Positions 7,709-15,843 of a DNA stretch of 41,028 nt are shown in pieces. The notes below the pieces were generated by a model. The model was not told the origin of the DNA. It made no database searches and worked only from the letters and a program-made list of their open reading frames with translations. The stretch lies in NCBI GenBank assembly GCA_016234955.1, contig JACRNN010000077.1, positions 1 to 41,028 on the forward strand, read 5' to 3'. The translations under genes and the position numbers were made by a program. Positions within the stretch are counted from its first letter, which is position 1. Each line of letters starts with the position of its first letter. The DNA comes from Deltaproteobacteria bacterium (GTDB lineage: Bacteria > Desulfobacterota > GWC2-55-46).

Positions 7709-8317
7709 TCACATTATATCCCCGAAGAGGCCCTTCACGGCCCCCGTCATCCTGAGGGCCCGCGCCTTCTCCGCCACGATGATCGACCTCATCCTCCCGA
7801 ACGCCTCTTCAATGTCGTCGTTTATTATTATGTAGTCGTACTCCGGGGCCTTCCGTATCTCGTCCTCTGCTATCTTGAGCCGCCTCTTTATATCCTCGGG
7901 GCCGTCCTTGCCGCGCGATACGAGCCTTTGTTCGCACTCCTCAATCGACGGAGGGAGTATGAATATCGACACGGTGCCGTCGAGGGCCTCCCTCACCCTA
8001 ACGGCGCCCTGGACGTCTATTTCGAGTATCACGTTGAGGCCGCAGGAGAGCAGGGCCTCAAGGTCTTTTTTCGAGGTGCCGTACCTCTTGCCGTAGACGC
8101 CCGCGTACTCGATGAACTCGCCCCGCTCTATCATGGCGTCGAACGCGTCGTCGTCTATGAACCTGTACTCCACGCCGTCGGTCTCGCCGGGCCTCGGCCT
8201 CCTCGTGGTGTAGGATATAGAATGCCTGAAATCCCCAAAAAAATCAACCGCCTTCTTGCACAGGGTGGTCTTGCCGGCCCCTGACGGGGCCGACACTATG
8301 AATGGGATGCCTATCAT
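7709..8317 (-). CDS. gmk: Guanylate kinase
   Basis: This 202-residue enzyme phosphorylates GMP to GDP with ATP, an essential step in guanine nucleotide recycling. The P-loop is SAPSGAGKTT (9-18). The GMP-binding stretch follows as SYTTRRPRPGETDGVEY and GEFIEYAGVYGKRYGTS, and the lid and C-terminal part (RLVSRGKDGPEDIKRRL, YDYIIIND) are typical. The length is standard. It lies downstream of yicC in the order common in Deltaproteobacteria-like genomes, but a 271-bp repeat-bearing gap separates them. The AT-rich R-M cassette starts about 50 bp after its stop. Confidence 0.96.
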   Translation of the reverse strand: MIGIPFIVSAPSGAGKTTLCKKAVDFFGDFRHSISYTTRRPRPGETDGVEYRFIDDDAFDAMIERGEFIEYAGVYGKRYGTSKKDLEALLSCGLNVILEIDVQGAVRVREALDGTVSIFILPPSIEECEQRLVSRGKDGPEDIKRRLKIAEDEIRKAPEYDYIIINDDIEEAFGRMRSIIVAEKARALRMTGAVKGLFGDIM

Positions 8318-8350
8318 CCTCGTCCTAAGTCCCTTTTATCCGTTTTAGCA

Positions 8351-8520
8351 GGTTGATGAAAAAGTCCCCGAAGTTGTCATTCAGAGGAGCCGAAGGCTCC
8401 GAAGAATCTTGTGACTTCTTGATTTTATCAGCCTTGAGATTCTTATCGGAGCCTGTCCTGAGCGAAAGAACGGGATTCTTCGCTACGCTCAGAATGACAA
8501 GCTAAAATAGTTTTTCAGCG
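8351..8520. repeat. MITE-like element between yicC and gmk (R4)
   Basis: Outer ends TTGATGAAAAAGT (8353-8365) and AGTTTTTCAGCG (8509-8520) are imperfect inverted repeats. Inner arms GTTGTCATTC (8373-8382) and GAATGACAA (8492-8500) pair with each other, as do the GAAGAATCTT and GATTCTTCGC regions. About 170 bp, no ORF. TGTCATTCTGAG with GAAGAATC is a widespread motif of dispersed repeats in environmental bacterial genomes. It probably inserted into the yicC-gmk junction. Confidence 0.6.
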
Positions 8521-8588
8521 CCCCGTATTACCTTCGGGTATTTAATTCCATGCAACTTGGTGGTGGGTGGTTCCAGCCGGCAACGGCC

Positions 8589-9458
8589 CTACTCTATATT
8601 CTGCACCTGCTCGCGTATCTTCTCGACCTCGCCCTTCATCTCAACGACCGTATGGGTTATGCCGACGTCGCCGGCCTTGGACCCTATTGTATTTACCTCC
8701 CTGCCCATCTCCTGGCAGAGGAAGTCGAGCTTTTTGCCCATATGCCCCCCGGCCTCGAGGTACTTCTCGAACATCTCGATGTGGCTCCTGAGCCTTGTTA
8801 TCTCTTCCCTGATGTCGCTCTTCTCGGCGAAGACGGCGGCCTCGAAGAGTATCCTGGAATCGTCCACCCTCTCCTTGAGGAGCTTGCCCATCTCTTCGGT
8901 AAGCCTCCGCCTGTACGCCTCCACCGCCTCCGGCGCCCTCGACTCGACCCTCTTGACCAGGGCGTCAAGTGATGAGGTCCTCAACAAGAGCTCCTTTTTG
9001 AGCGCCGTTCCCTCCCTCTCCCTCCACTCCTCGACGCGGCGGAGCGCCGTATCGAGCGCCGTCTTGACGGCCTCCCAGTCCGCCCCCTCCTCAGCCGCCT
9101 TCCTCTCCGGGTAGAGTATCTCCTTCATCTTGAGGAGGAACCCGACGTCTATCTCCCCGCCCACCCCGAGGGTCTCCTTCAGCTCCGCGGCCGCGTCGAG
9201 ATATGCCTTTGCCGCCGCCGCGTTGAGCCTGAGTACGGGGGCCTCGGCGGATGTGGCGGTTATGAAGACGGAGAACGACCCCCTTGAGAATCTCTTCTTT
9301 ATCTCCTCCCTTATCCGCGCCTCCAGCTGGTAGAACCGCTCCGGGCATCTCAACGATATGTCCATGAAACGGTGGTTGAGCGACTTGACCTCTATCGAGA
9401 ACGAGCCCCCGTTTATCGAAAAATCGCTCCGGCCGTAGCCGGTCATCGACCTTGCCAT
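8589..9458 (-). CDS. yicC: YicC family endoribonuclease/stress-induced protein
   Basis: This 289-residue protein begins with the family hallmark M..SMTGYGRS, then EVKSLNHRFMDISLRCPERF. It ends with the conserved DUF1732 block (DIREEITRLRSHIEMFEKYL...LDFLCQEMGREVNTIGSKA), which includes acidic and His residues linked to metal-dependent RNA cleavage in E. coli YicC. The length matches the family. It starts 1 nt after the DUF4416 stop, so the genes are co-translated. The order yicC then gmk then rpoZ is common in this type of genome. The family is certain; the RNase activity here is transferred from studied homologues. Confidence 0.93.
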   Translation of the reverse strand: MARSMTGYGRSDFSINGGSFSIEVKSLNHRFMDISLRCPERFYQLEARIREEIKKRFSRGSFSVFITATSAEAPVLRLNAAAAKAYLDAAAELKETLGVGGEIDVGFLLKMKEILYPERKAAEEGADWEAVKTALDTALRRVEEWREREGTALKKELLLRTSSLDALVKRVESRAPEAVEAYRRRLTEEMGKLLKERVDDSRILFEAAVFAEKSDIREEITRLRSHIEMFEKYLEAGGHMGKKLDFLCQEMGREVNTIGSKAGDVGITHTVVEMKGEVEKIREQVQNIE

Positions 9459-9459
9459 A

Positions 9460-9990
9460 CTATCCCCCCTTGCCGAGCTTATGGGCGTATCTCCTGCGCA
9501 TCTCCTTAAGGAGTGAGGTCATTCGGCCGTCCCTGTAGTCAGGGTACGTCCACGGCAGCGCCGTGAAGCCGTTGCCCACGTACATCAGGGTCACTTCCGC
9601 GTATACCCCGGCGCAGAGGTATATCCTGTGGGAGAAGTCCTTGCAGCTGGCGAGCACCAGCTTATCGAGCGTCAGGTAGCCGGGGTCTATGTTTATCCGC
9701 CTCCTGCCCCCCTCCCTCAGGTACTCATCCTCCAGGGCGTTGGTGAAGAGCTTTATCTCCGCAAGCTCCCCTATCTCCATGAGCGGCTCGAAAGACGCCA
9801 TCTTTCTCCTGATGGGCCCGCCGAACTCCGAGTCGTAATATGCGGTATGGCTGAACTCCAGCGGCTCGCTCAGGAGGTCCGCGGGGCCGAACCTGTCCTC
9901 CAACCTCTTCAGCGCCTCCCCGAAGAGGACCGCCTCGGCGGTAAAGAGGCTTGCTATGAGCTTTACCCTGTCGTGCTCCTTAGGCTTCAT
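9460..9990 (-). CDS. DUF4416 family protein
   Basis: This 176-residue protein opens with a KLIASLFTAEAVLF segment, then RFGPADLLSEPLEFSHTAYYDSEFGGPIRRKMASFEPL, INIDPGYLTLDKLVLASCKDFSHRIYL, and TWPDYR-like FTALPWTYPDYRD near the end. This pattern is known from DUF4416 proteins, found mainly in anaerobic and delta-type bacteria; no function is established. Its start overlaps the stop of rfaE1 (ATGA) and its stop lies 1 nt before yicC, so it is tightly coupled to both. No signal peptide or membrane segment is visible, so it is probably cytoplasmic. Confidence 0.85.
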   Translation of the reverse strand: MKPKEHDRVKLIASLFTAEAVLFGEALKRLEDRFGPADLLSEPLEFSHTAYYDSEFGGPIRRKMASFEPLMEIGELAEIKLFTNALEDEYLREGGRRRINIDPGYLTLDKLVLASCKDFSHRIYLCAGVYAEVTLMYVGNGFTALPWTYPDYRDGRMTSLLKEMRRRYAHKLGKGG

Positions 9991-10994
9991 CTCGCCTTTG
10001 CCCTGAGGCCCGTTGATACCGCCTCCCGGAGCTCTTCGGGGGTAAGGGTGGCCGTGCCTACCTTGCCGACCACCACCCCGGCGGCGAAGTTGGCCAGCAC
10101 GGCCGCCTCCCTGAAGTTTGCGCCCGAGGCGAGCGCGAGGGCGAGGGTCCCTATGACCGTATCCCCGGCGCCGCTTACGTCAAAGACCTCCTTGGCCACC
10201 GTCGGTATATGGGTCTCGGAGTCGGCCTCGAAAAGGCTCATGCCGTTCTCGCCCCTCGTTATCAGGAGCGCCCCGCACCCGAGCCTGTTAAATAGCACCT
10301 CGCCCGCCCTGTGCAGGCTCGCGTCGTCGATTATATCCACGCCCGAGGCCTGCGAGGCCTCGACGTTATTGGGGGTAACGATGGTCACGCCCCTGTAGTA
10401 GTCGAAGTGTTCCACCTTCGGATCAACGGCAACGGGCTTGCCGAGGCTATTGCATATATCCCGCGTCTCCTCGACGAGGTTCTCTGTTATGAGCCCCTTT
10501 GCGTAATCGGATATGACCACGAGGTCGGCCGATTTGACGGCCTTTCTTATGTAGCTCAAGACCCTGGCGAAGCTCTCCGGCTCTACCCTGTCCTTTTTCT
10601 CCCTGTCGAACCTCACGACCTGCTGGCTGTGGGCTATGACGCGGGTCTTTATGGTAGTCGGACGCTTTGGGTCGACTATTATGCCGGCGGGGGATATGCC
10701 CTTTTCCTTGAGGGCCTTGACGAGCCTCCTGCCGTCGTCGTCTCCGCCTATGACGCCGGTTACGAGCGAGGAGCCGCCGAGGCTGTGTATGTTGTTTACG
10801 ACGTTCGCGCTCCCCCCGAGCATGAGGCTCTCGGAGGTGACCTCGACCACGGGCACCGGGGCCTCGGGGGATATCCTCCTCACCCTGCCCCAGATGAAGT
10901 GGTCCATGATAAGGTCGCCCACGACGAGGATACGGGCGCGTTTGAACCGCTCTATGAGCGTGGCGGCCCTTTTAAGGCTGAGATGTTGTCTCAT
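9987..10994 (-). CDS. rfaE1: D-glycero-beta-D-manno-heptose-7-phosphate kinase (RfaE1/HldE kinase domain)
   Basis: This is a 335-residue PfkB-family sugar kinase. It phosphorylates heptose 7-phosphate at C1 in the ADP-heptose pathway for the LPS inner core. Visible features are the N-terminal GDLIMDHFIWGRVRRISPEAPVPVVEV, the LGGSANVV substrate loop (59-66), DYAKGL (163-168) and the catalytic GAGD (275-278). These match RfaE1 closely. The adenylyltransferase half (RfaE2) is absent, so it must be encoded elsewhere. The start is the ATG at 10994, which overlaps the upstream glycosyltransferase stop (ATGA). The frame stays open 20 codons further upstream but lacks similarity there. Confidence 0.94.
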   Translation of the reverse strand: MRQHLSLKRAATLIERFKRARILVVGDLIMDHFIWGRVRRISPEAPVPVVEVTSESLMLGGSANVVNNIHSLGGSSLVTGVIGGDDDGRRLVKALKEKGISPAGIIVDPKRPTTIKTRVIAHSQQVVRFDREKKDRVEPESFARVLSYIRKAVKSADLVVISDYAKGLITENLVEETRDICNSLGKPVAVDPKVEHFDYYRGVTIVTPNNVEASQASGVDIIDDASLHRAGEVLFNRLGCGALLITRGENGMSLFEADSETHIPTVAKEVFDVSGAGDTVIGTLALALASGANFREAAVLANFAAGVVVGKVGTATLTPEELREAVSTGLRAKAR

Positions 10995-12121
10995 GGTTTT
11001 ATATGCGCCTGAGCCCCGAGATCCTCGACGAGCTTCAGGAACTCGTTGACGCACCTCTCTATCGGGTACTTGCGGGCTTCAATCCTTGCGGCCCGGCCAG
11101 CCTCGACCCTTCTATCCCTATCGAGGAATAACGCGATCTTGCGCGCCAGCCCGGATGAGTCCGTCGGGTCCTCTACTATGGCCCCGGTCGCGCCGTCCCT
11201 CATGACCTCGGAGGCCCCGTTGACCTTGGACGTCACCACCGGCAGTCCGGCGGCCATGGCCTCGAGGCATGCGTTGCTGAAGGGCTCGTATATCGAGGGG
11301 AGCACGAATATGTCCCCGGCCCGGTAGAGGACGCTCGCGCCCTTGACCGGGCCCGCGAAGACGACTCTTTCGCCGACCCCGAGCCTCTGCGCCTCCCTGA
11401 GATACCTGTCCTTCTTCCCCTTGCCTATGACAAGGAGCCTTAAATCGCCCCTGTCCTTTAGCTCGCCGAGGGCGCGGATGAGGTATATTAGCCCCTTCCT
11501 TTCAAACCCGGACCCGACGAACATGAGCACCACGGCCTCTCTTCCGAAACCGAACCCTCTCCTTATCCTCTGCCTCTCCGTCTCATCAAGGCCCGGAATC
11601 GCGTCTATCCCGTTGTATATAACACATATCTTTTCCTCAGGCAAACCATAATGCCGGATGATATCCTGCTTGACCGAGTTGGAATTGGCAACGACCTTCT
11701 TGAGCCTCGCGCTTGAAAAGAGCCTCTTCTCAAGGTATAGGAGCGTCGCGTGCAGGGGGTTGAGCCTTATCGCCAGACGCCTTGCCTTCGATGCCGTTGA
11801 GCGCCTCCTTATGAGCCACTCCCTGTGGCATCCGTCCCCGGCCCTGTATATGTCCTGGCAGGACGTCCTCTCGAGGCTTACCACGACGTCGGGCTTCACC
11901 CTTTCGACCTCTTTTGCGGCCCGGAGCGCGAATACCAAGGGCCTTATGAAGGACGGGCCCGCAACGGCTATCCTGTGGAGCGTGACGCCGGCGCCGGCCC
12001 AGGAGGTGGAAAAGACCTCTATCTCATGGCCCCTCCTGAGGAGTTCCTTTATGAACCTCTCGAGGAAGACCTCTGCGCCGCCGTAAGGCGTATATCGGTA
12101 CCTTATAAGCCCTATCTTCAA
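10991..12121 (-). CDS. Glycosyltransferase family 4 (WaaG-like)
   Basis: This 376-residue GT-B enzyme likely adds a sugar to the LPS core on the cytoplasmic face. It has an N-terminal acceptor domain with YTPYGGAEVFLERF, the segment DIYRAGDGCHREWL seen in WaaG-like proteins, VIYNGID in the linker, and a nucleotide-sugar domain with FVGSGFERKGL and the E-x7-E motif EPFSNACLEAMAAGLPVV. The start is TTG at 12121 with a purine-rich GGGGGGCAGAGG just before it; there is no ATG nearby and the family starts at this point. It shares a 4-nt overlap with rfaE1. The sugar and acceptor are unknown. Confidence 0.88.
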   Translation of the reverse strand: MKIGLIRYRYTPYGGAEVFLERFIKELLRRGHEIEVFSTSWAGAGVTLHRIAVAGPSFIRPLVFALRAAKEVERVKPDVVVSLERTSCQDIYRAGDGCHREWLIRRRSTASKARRLAIRLNPLHATLLYLEKRLFSSARLKKVVANSNSVKQDIIRHYGLPEEKICVIYNGIDAIPGLDETERQRIRRGFGFGREAVVLMFVGSGFERKGLIYLIRALGELKDRGDLRLLVIGKGKKDRYLREAQRLGVGERVVFAGPVKGASVLYRAGDIFVLPSIYEPFSNACLEAMAAGLPVVTSKVNGASEVMRDGATGAIVEDPTDSSGLARKIALFLDRDRRVEAGRAARIEARKYPIERCVNEFLKLVEDLGAQAHIKP

Positions 12122-12177
12122 CCTCTGCCCCCCAGGCCTCCGCCGATCCGTTTCATGCCAATCCGCCGTAGAGCCTC

Positions 12178-12294
12178 TTGAACATGCATAGCGAGTGCAT
12201 TCCCCGTAGCTTGCTGCGGGGTCAAGCGAGCGAATAGGAATAGATAATTCCTTTATGTCGAAGATTCCTCGCGGCTTGCCGCGAGGAGCTTCAA
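12178..12294 (+). repeat. Interspersed repeat R1, copy A
   Basis: A 117-bp element that runs TGAACATGCATAGCGAG, a GC-rich hairpin (CCCCGTAGCTTGCTGCGGGG), TCAAGCGAGCGAATA, AATAGATA, CTTTATGTCGAAGATTCC and a second hairpin (CTCGCGGC-TT-GCCGCGAG), ending AGCTTCAA. It aligns almost end to end with the reverse complement of 27638-27757 and with a shorter copy at 20500-20565. Its last 42 bases overlap the 3' end of the GT9 gene at 12253. Confidence 0.75.
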
Positions 12295-13305
12295 CGCCTC
12301 GAACGCCTCCCGCGCATGGACGCTATGGGCCTCATGGGTCTCTTTCTGGAGTATCACGTGCTCCACCCCCCACGGCGCCCACCTCCTCCTGTCGGTCGAG
12401 CCCCATACCGTAAGCACCGGCTTTCCGAGCGCGGCGCTCAGGTGCATGGCCCCGCCGTCGCAGCAGACGACCAGGGACGCGAGGCTCAAGGCGGCGCAGA
12501 GCTCGGCGAGGCTCTTGGTCCTGAAGGCTATGGGCCTCTCCTTCATCGTTGACATTATCCATTCGGCCTTATCGTCGTCCCCTGGATGGAGCGGGTTGTC
12601 GCTATTGCCGGGCGACCATAAAAGGAGTATCCTGACGTCCGGGAACTCCGCGCCTATCATATCCCCCAACTCCCTGAACCTCTCCTTAGGCCACCTGTTC
12701 ACGGCCTTTCTCGAACTTATATGGAAGGCCACAAGCCTCTCATTCCCCTTGAGCCCGGCCCTCGAAAGGTATGTCCGTGCCCTCTCCACCTCTCCCGCGT
12801 CGGGCCTCATGAATATGCCGGGGGGCGGGCCCATTACCCCGAGGGGCGCTACAAGCCTCATCATCGCCTCCACCTCGTGCATGGGCGTGGGCGGCTCCGG
12901 GACCGGACGGTTGTAGAGAATGCCGCGGCCCGACCTTCCCGGAGGCGCAAAGCCGATGCGCATCCCTGCGCCTGTAAGGAACGTATACCTGGCGAGCCGC
13001 GCCGAGTAGGCGTAGCCGCAACCTATGGCGACGTCATACCTCGACGCCCTCACCCTCAGCAGGAGGCCGAGGTTGTCGGCAAAGACCCTGAGTCTGCCCT
13101 TGCCCGAGCTGTGCTTGCCCTTCTCGTAGACAAAGACCTCGTCTATGTCGGGGTTGTCCCTCACGACCTCGGCGTTGTACGTGTTGACGACGGCCCCGAC
13201 CTTCAACTCCGGGCGCTTGAGGCGGAGCGCCCTTATCGCGGCGGTCGTGCATACGAGGTCTCCTATATTGTCCCTTCTGATGAAGAGTACGCTCTTTATC
13301 CCCAT
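12253..13305 (-). CDS. Glycosyltransferase family 9 (heptosyltransferase-like)
   Basis: This 350-residue GT-B protein has the GT9 start SVLFIRRDNIGDLVCTTAAIRALR, the central FHISSRKAVNRWPKERF, and the C-terminal CCDGGAMHLSAALGKPVLTVWGSTDRRRWAPWG. GT9 enzymes transfer heptose or related sugars from ADP-heptose to the LPS core. Unlike the five other GT9 proteins in the window it lacks the C-terminal Cys cluster. Its last residues (LKLLAASREESST) and stop are encoded by repeat R1 copy A, so the original end may have been replaced. Its ATG abuts the stop of the O-antigen ligase gene, so the two are coupled. The acceptor is unknown. Confidence 0.88.
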   Translation of the reverse strand: MGIKSVLFIRRDNIGDLVCTTAAIRALRLKRPELKVGAVVNTYNAEVVRDNPDIDEVFVYEKGKHSSGKGRLRVFADNLGLLLRVRASRYDVAIGCGYAYSARLARYTFLTGAGMRIGFAPPGRSGRGILYNRPVPEPPTPMHEVEAMMRLVAPLGVMGPPPGIFMRPDAGEVERARTYLSRAGLKGNERLVAFHISSRKAVNRWPKERFRELGDMIGAEFPDVRILLLWSPGNSDNPLHPGDDDKAEWIMSTMKERPIAFRTKSLAELCAALSLASLVVCCDGGAMHLSAALGKPVLTVWGSTDRRRWAPWGVEHVILQKETHEAHSVHAREAFEALKLLAASREESST

Positions 13306-14610
13306 CTATTGTTGCCCGGAGGCCCTCTCGGAATGGCCAGAGGCGCACGCCTGCCTGTAGACCACCACGCAGCACGCCGCGAACGCCATCATGAGGTTGC
13401 CCATCGCCTCTTCCCAGAGGCCGTTTGTGGTGTTGATTATCGCGTAGGATAGGAGCACCCCCGGTATCGCGCACCAGAGGAAGGCCGCACTGGCCCCGGC
13501 CCTTCCGTATACGGATACGGCCTTCAACAATATGGTCGACCAGAAGAATACGAAGGCAATAAGCCCCACGGCCCCTACTTCAAAGAGTATCTGGAGGGCG
13601 AGGTTGTGAGGGTTGGCCCCGCCGTAGCCGCTCGTATTGAAGTACTCATACGTCTCCGGGGCCTCCTTCCACCTCTCAAGGAACCTCTCCTTCGCCACCG
13701 TCGATATCTTCTTCCACCCGTAGCCCCAGCCGACGATCGGCCTCTCCCTTACCATGTCGGAAGCGCCCTTCCATATGGCAAGGCGGTTATTCAACGCCTC
13801 GTGCTCATTGGAGACGTAGGTCTTCGCATAGAGGAGCGTCCTGTACCTGTCCATCGAACCGGGGTTTATCTGCAATAAGACGGCCCCGGCCACCAGCGCG
13901 GCGATGATTATGGCCGCAACCGTCCTGTAGCGCCTCGCAAGGAGCGTGATGAGGATTGCGGCGGAAATGATAGCCACCACCTGGGCCCTGTGGTTATTGA
14001 GCACGGAGAGAGCGGACTCAAGGCATATGAATATCGCCATCGCGGCCTTTACCCCAACTCCCTCGCCTGAAGCGTAGAGACAGGCGAACGCAAGCGGCAC
14101 GTAGAACGTCGCAAAGAGCGAATAGCCGCCCAGGAGCGGGTCCCTCCTGACGGTGTTTGAGTAATCGAGCCAGTTCATGAGGACGTTCGCGTCCCGTGTC
14201 AGCAATATCGCAAGCGTAAGGGCCGCGAACCCCGCGAGCATCGAGAGGAGCGCCGGCCTCAGGCCGGAGAGGTCCCTGTACTCGTTGAGGATGACGAAAA
14301 AGACCGTTGCCTGGTAGAGAAGGCTCTTCCTTATCGCGTCGAAACTATCAAAGGCGTACGGACTCAGGGCTGAACTCAAGACCGATACGGCGGCGAGGAG
14401 GAGCATCCCTATAACCGTCCAATCGCTGAACCCTATCCTCAAGCCCCTTTTCGCGGCCTTGACTGCAAAGGCGGCGAGGAGGAGGACGAAGGCCGTGCTC
14501 CTGACCCCGGCGAACTTCTGGAAGGGCTGAAAAAAAAGGAAGACCGATAGGAACACGCTTATAAGACCGTACCTCTCTATCGTCTCAACTACCCTGTCAA
14601 ATATCGCCAT
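13306..14610 (-). CDS. waaL: O-antigen ligase / Wzy-type family membrane protein
   Basis: This 434-residue protein has about ten hydrophobic segments and a large periplasmic loop containing RLAIWKGASDMVRERPIVGWGYG and GGANPHNLALQILFEVGAVGLIAF, the Wzy_C pattern of O-antigen ligases and related polymerases. WaaL moves O-polysaccharide from undecaprenyl diphosphate to the lipid A core in the periplasm. I place the start at ATG 14610 (MAIFDRVVETIERYG): the upstream in-frame extension runs through repeat R2 sequence and has no similarity. The stop is immediately followed by the ATG of the GT9 gene. A polymerase (Wzy) role is an alternative; a single such protein inside a core cluster favours ligase. 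Confidence 0.82.
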   Translation of the reverse strand: MAIFDRVVETIERYGLISVFLSVFLFFQPFQKFAGVRSTAFVLLLAAFAVKAAKRGLRIGFSDWTVIGMLLLAAVSVLSSALSPYAFDSFDAIRKSLLYQATVFFVILNEYRDLSGLRPALLSMLAGFAALTLAILLTRDANVLMNWLDYSNTVRRDPLLGGYSLFATFYVPLAFACLYASGEGVGVKAAMAIFICLESALSVLNNHRAQVVAIISAAILITLLARRYRTVAAIIIAALVAGAVLLQINPGSMDRYRTLLYAKTYVSNEHEALNNRLAIWKGASDMVRERPIVGWGYGWKKISTVAKERFLERWKEAPETYEYFNTSGYGGANPHNLALQILFEVGAVGLIAFVFFWSTILLKAVSVYGRAGASAAFLWCAIPGVLLSYAIINTTNGLWEEAMGNLMMAFAACCVVVYRQACASGHSERASGQQ

Positions 14611-14660
14611 CTGCTCTCGACCTCGATGAAACAAACCAGTGCTTGAAAGCCCCGGAGTTA

Positions 14661-14758
14661 TCAGAACGCTAAAAAAATGAGACCTCCCTCGGCGGAAGCC
14701 CACTGGGTTTAAGAACACTAAAAAAAACTCCCCGGCTTAAGACGCAGGGAGTTTCAGA
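14661..14758 (-). repeat. Repeat R2, two tandem units
   Basis: Read on the minus strand, two units of about 45-50 bp each carry TTCTGA/TTCTTAAACCC, then GAGGGAGGTCTCATTTTTTTAG or CGGGGAGTTTTTTTTAG. The layout equals the tandem pair at 40331-40430. The proximal unit overlaps the last codons (LKLPAS) and stop of the GT9 gene at 14737. Confidence 0.6.
14720..14753 (-). terminator. Candidate intrinsic terminator after GT9 gene
   Basis: On the minus strand AACTCCC (14753-14747) pairs perfectly with GGGAGTT (within 14732-14726) across a 14-nt loop, followed by a run of eight T (14727-14720). It overlaps the stop codon of the GT9 gene, and sits between it and waaL. If active it would split the LPS cluster into transcription units. 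Confidence 0.55.
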
Positions 14759-15843
14759 ACCTCAAAGACCTCTTCGACCGTAATCCCCTTGACGCACGCC
14801 CTGTGGCCGTACCTGCACCCGTAGGGCGCCTTGAAGGTGTGCGAGCACGGCACGCATGGGAGGTCTTTTCTCTGGACTATGACGCTCTTTTTACCTGTCG
14901 GCCTCTGGTCGTCCATGTCGCACGGCCCGGCTATGTCTACGACCGGCACGCCGAGCGCGTCGGCCATGTAGACGAGCCCCGTGTCCACGCCTATCACCAC
15001 GGACATCTTTTTAAGCACCTCCGGCATCTCGGAGAGGGCGAACCGCCCGCAGAGGTCAATTACCCTCCCCTTGCCCCCGGCCCCCTCTATTACGAGGGCG
15101 GCCTTGTCTTGCTCCTTATCCGAGCCGAGGAGCGCCACCCCCGCCACCCCGGTCTTGTCCAGTATGAGCCTTACAAGACCGATGAAGTTCTCGGTACCCC
15201 AGTCCTTGAGGTCGTTGCCTGTCCCGAGTACGACGCCCACGAAGGGGCCGGGCCCTTTCAAGCAACCCGAAGCAACCGCGGAGCCGGGAGCGCCGTAGAC
15301 CTCCTTATCCGTCCCGTACCCCTTGACGCCCAGGTGCCTGAGACTTCTGAGGTAGGTCTCCATCGCCATGCCCGGCCTCTGATGGTATTCAAGGGCGGTA
15401 TTGAGGCGGAGCAACCACCTCTGCGTCCTCCCGACGAAGTCCGGGTATACGGCGACCCTCTTCAACGCCATGGACCAGAGCGCGGCGAGCACGTTGGCGG
15501 TATTCGGCATCAGTATGAGCGCCTCGCAATAGCGCCTTGCGCGCAGTTCTCTGGCGAACGCTAACTTTCCGCCGAGTCCCCGCTTCCACTCCTTCTTGAA
15601 CTCTATTATCTCGTCGATATGGGGGTTGAACCGCAGGAGCGGCGCGGCCACCGGGTCTGCGACGACCCCGAGCCTTGTCCCGGGGCGCGCCCTCTTTATT
15701 TCTCTGAAGACCGGGGTGGTGCATATCATGTCGCCTATCTTCGCGGTCTGGAAGACGAGTATCGAATCAGACCCGTTGCAAAAGAACCTCGACGCGAGGC
15801 GGACAAACGGGTACGAGATATATGCCAATATCACGTAGAGCAA
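14737..15843 (-). CDS. Glycosyltransferase family 9 (heptosyltransferase-like)
   Basis: This 368-residue protein has an N-terminal hydrophobic stretch (YVILAYISYPFVRLASRFF) before the GT9 core ILVFQTAKIGDMICTTPVFREIKRARPG. It has GVVLGTGNDLKDWG in the middle, GVDTGLVYMADALGVPVV, and the C-terminal Cys cluster PCVPCSHTFKAPYGCRYGH..C typical of core heptosyltransferases. It likely transfers a heptose-like sugar at the inner membrane. The start is TTG at 15843, overlapping the preceding GT4 gene by 13 nt; a GTG three codons in is an alternative. Its last codons and stop lie within a repeat R2 unit that also forms a likely terminator. Confidence 0.88.
   Translation of the reverse strand: MLYVILAYISYPFVRLASRFFCNGSDSILVFQTAKIGDMICTTPVFREIKRARPGTRLGVVADPVAAPLLRFNPHIDEIIEFKKEWKRGLGGKLAFARELRARRYCEALILMPNTANVLAALWSMALKRVAVYPDFVGRTQRWLLRLNTALEYHQRPGMAMETYLRSLRHLGVKGYGTDKEVYGAPGSAVASGCLKGPGPFVGVVLGTGNDLKDWGTENFIGLVRLILDKTGVAGVALLGSDKEQDKAALVIEGAGGKGRVIDLCGRFALSEMPEVLKKMSVVIGVDTGLVYMADALGVPVVDIAGPCDMDDQRPTGKKSVIVQRKDLPCVPCSHTFKAPYGCRYGHRACVKGITVEEVFEVLKLPAS

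Noticed and set aside
12259..12290. Intrinsic terminator formed by the R1 hairpin at the GT9 3' end
   Set aside because: The stem is strong, but no U-run follows on either strand.
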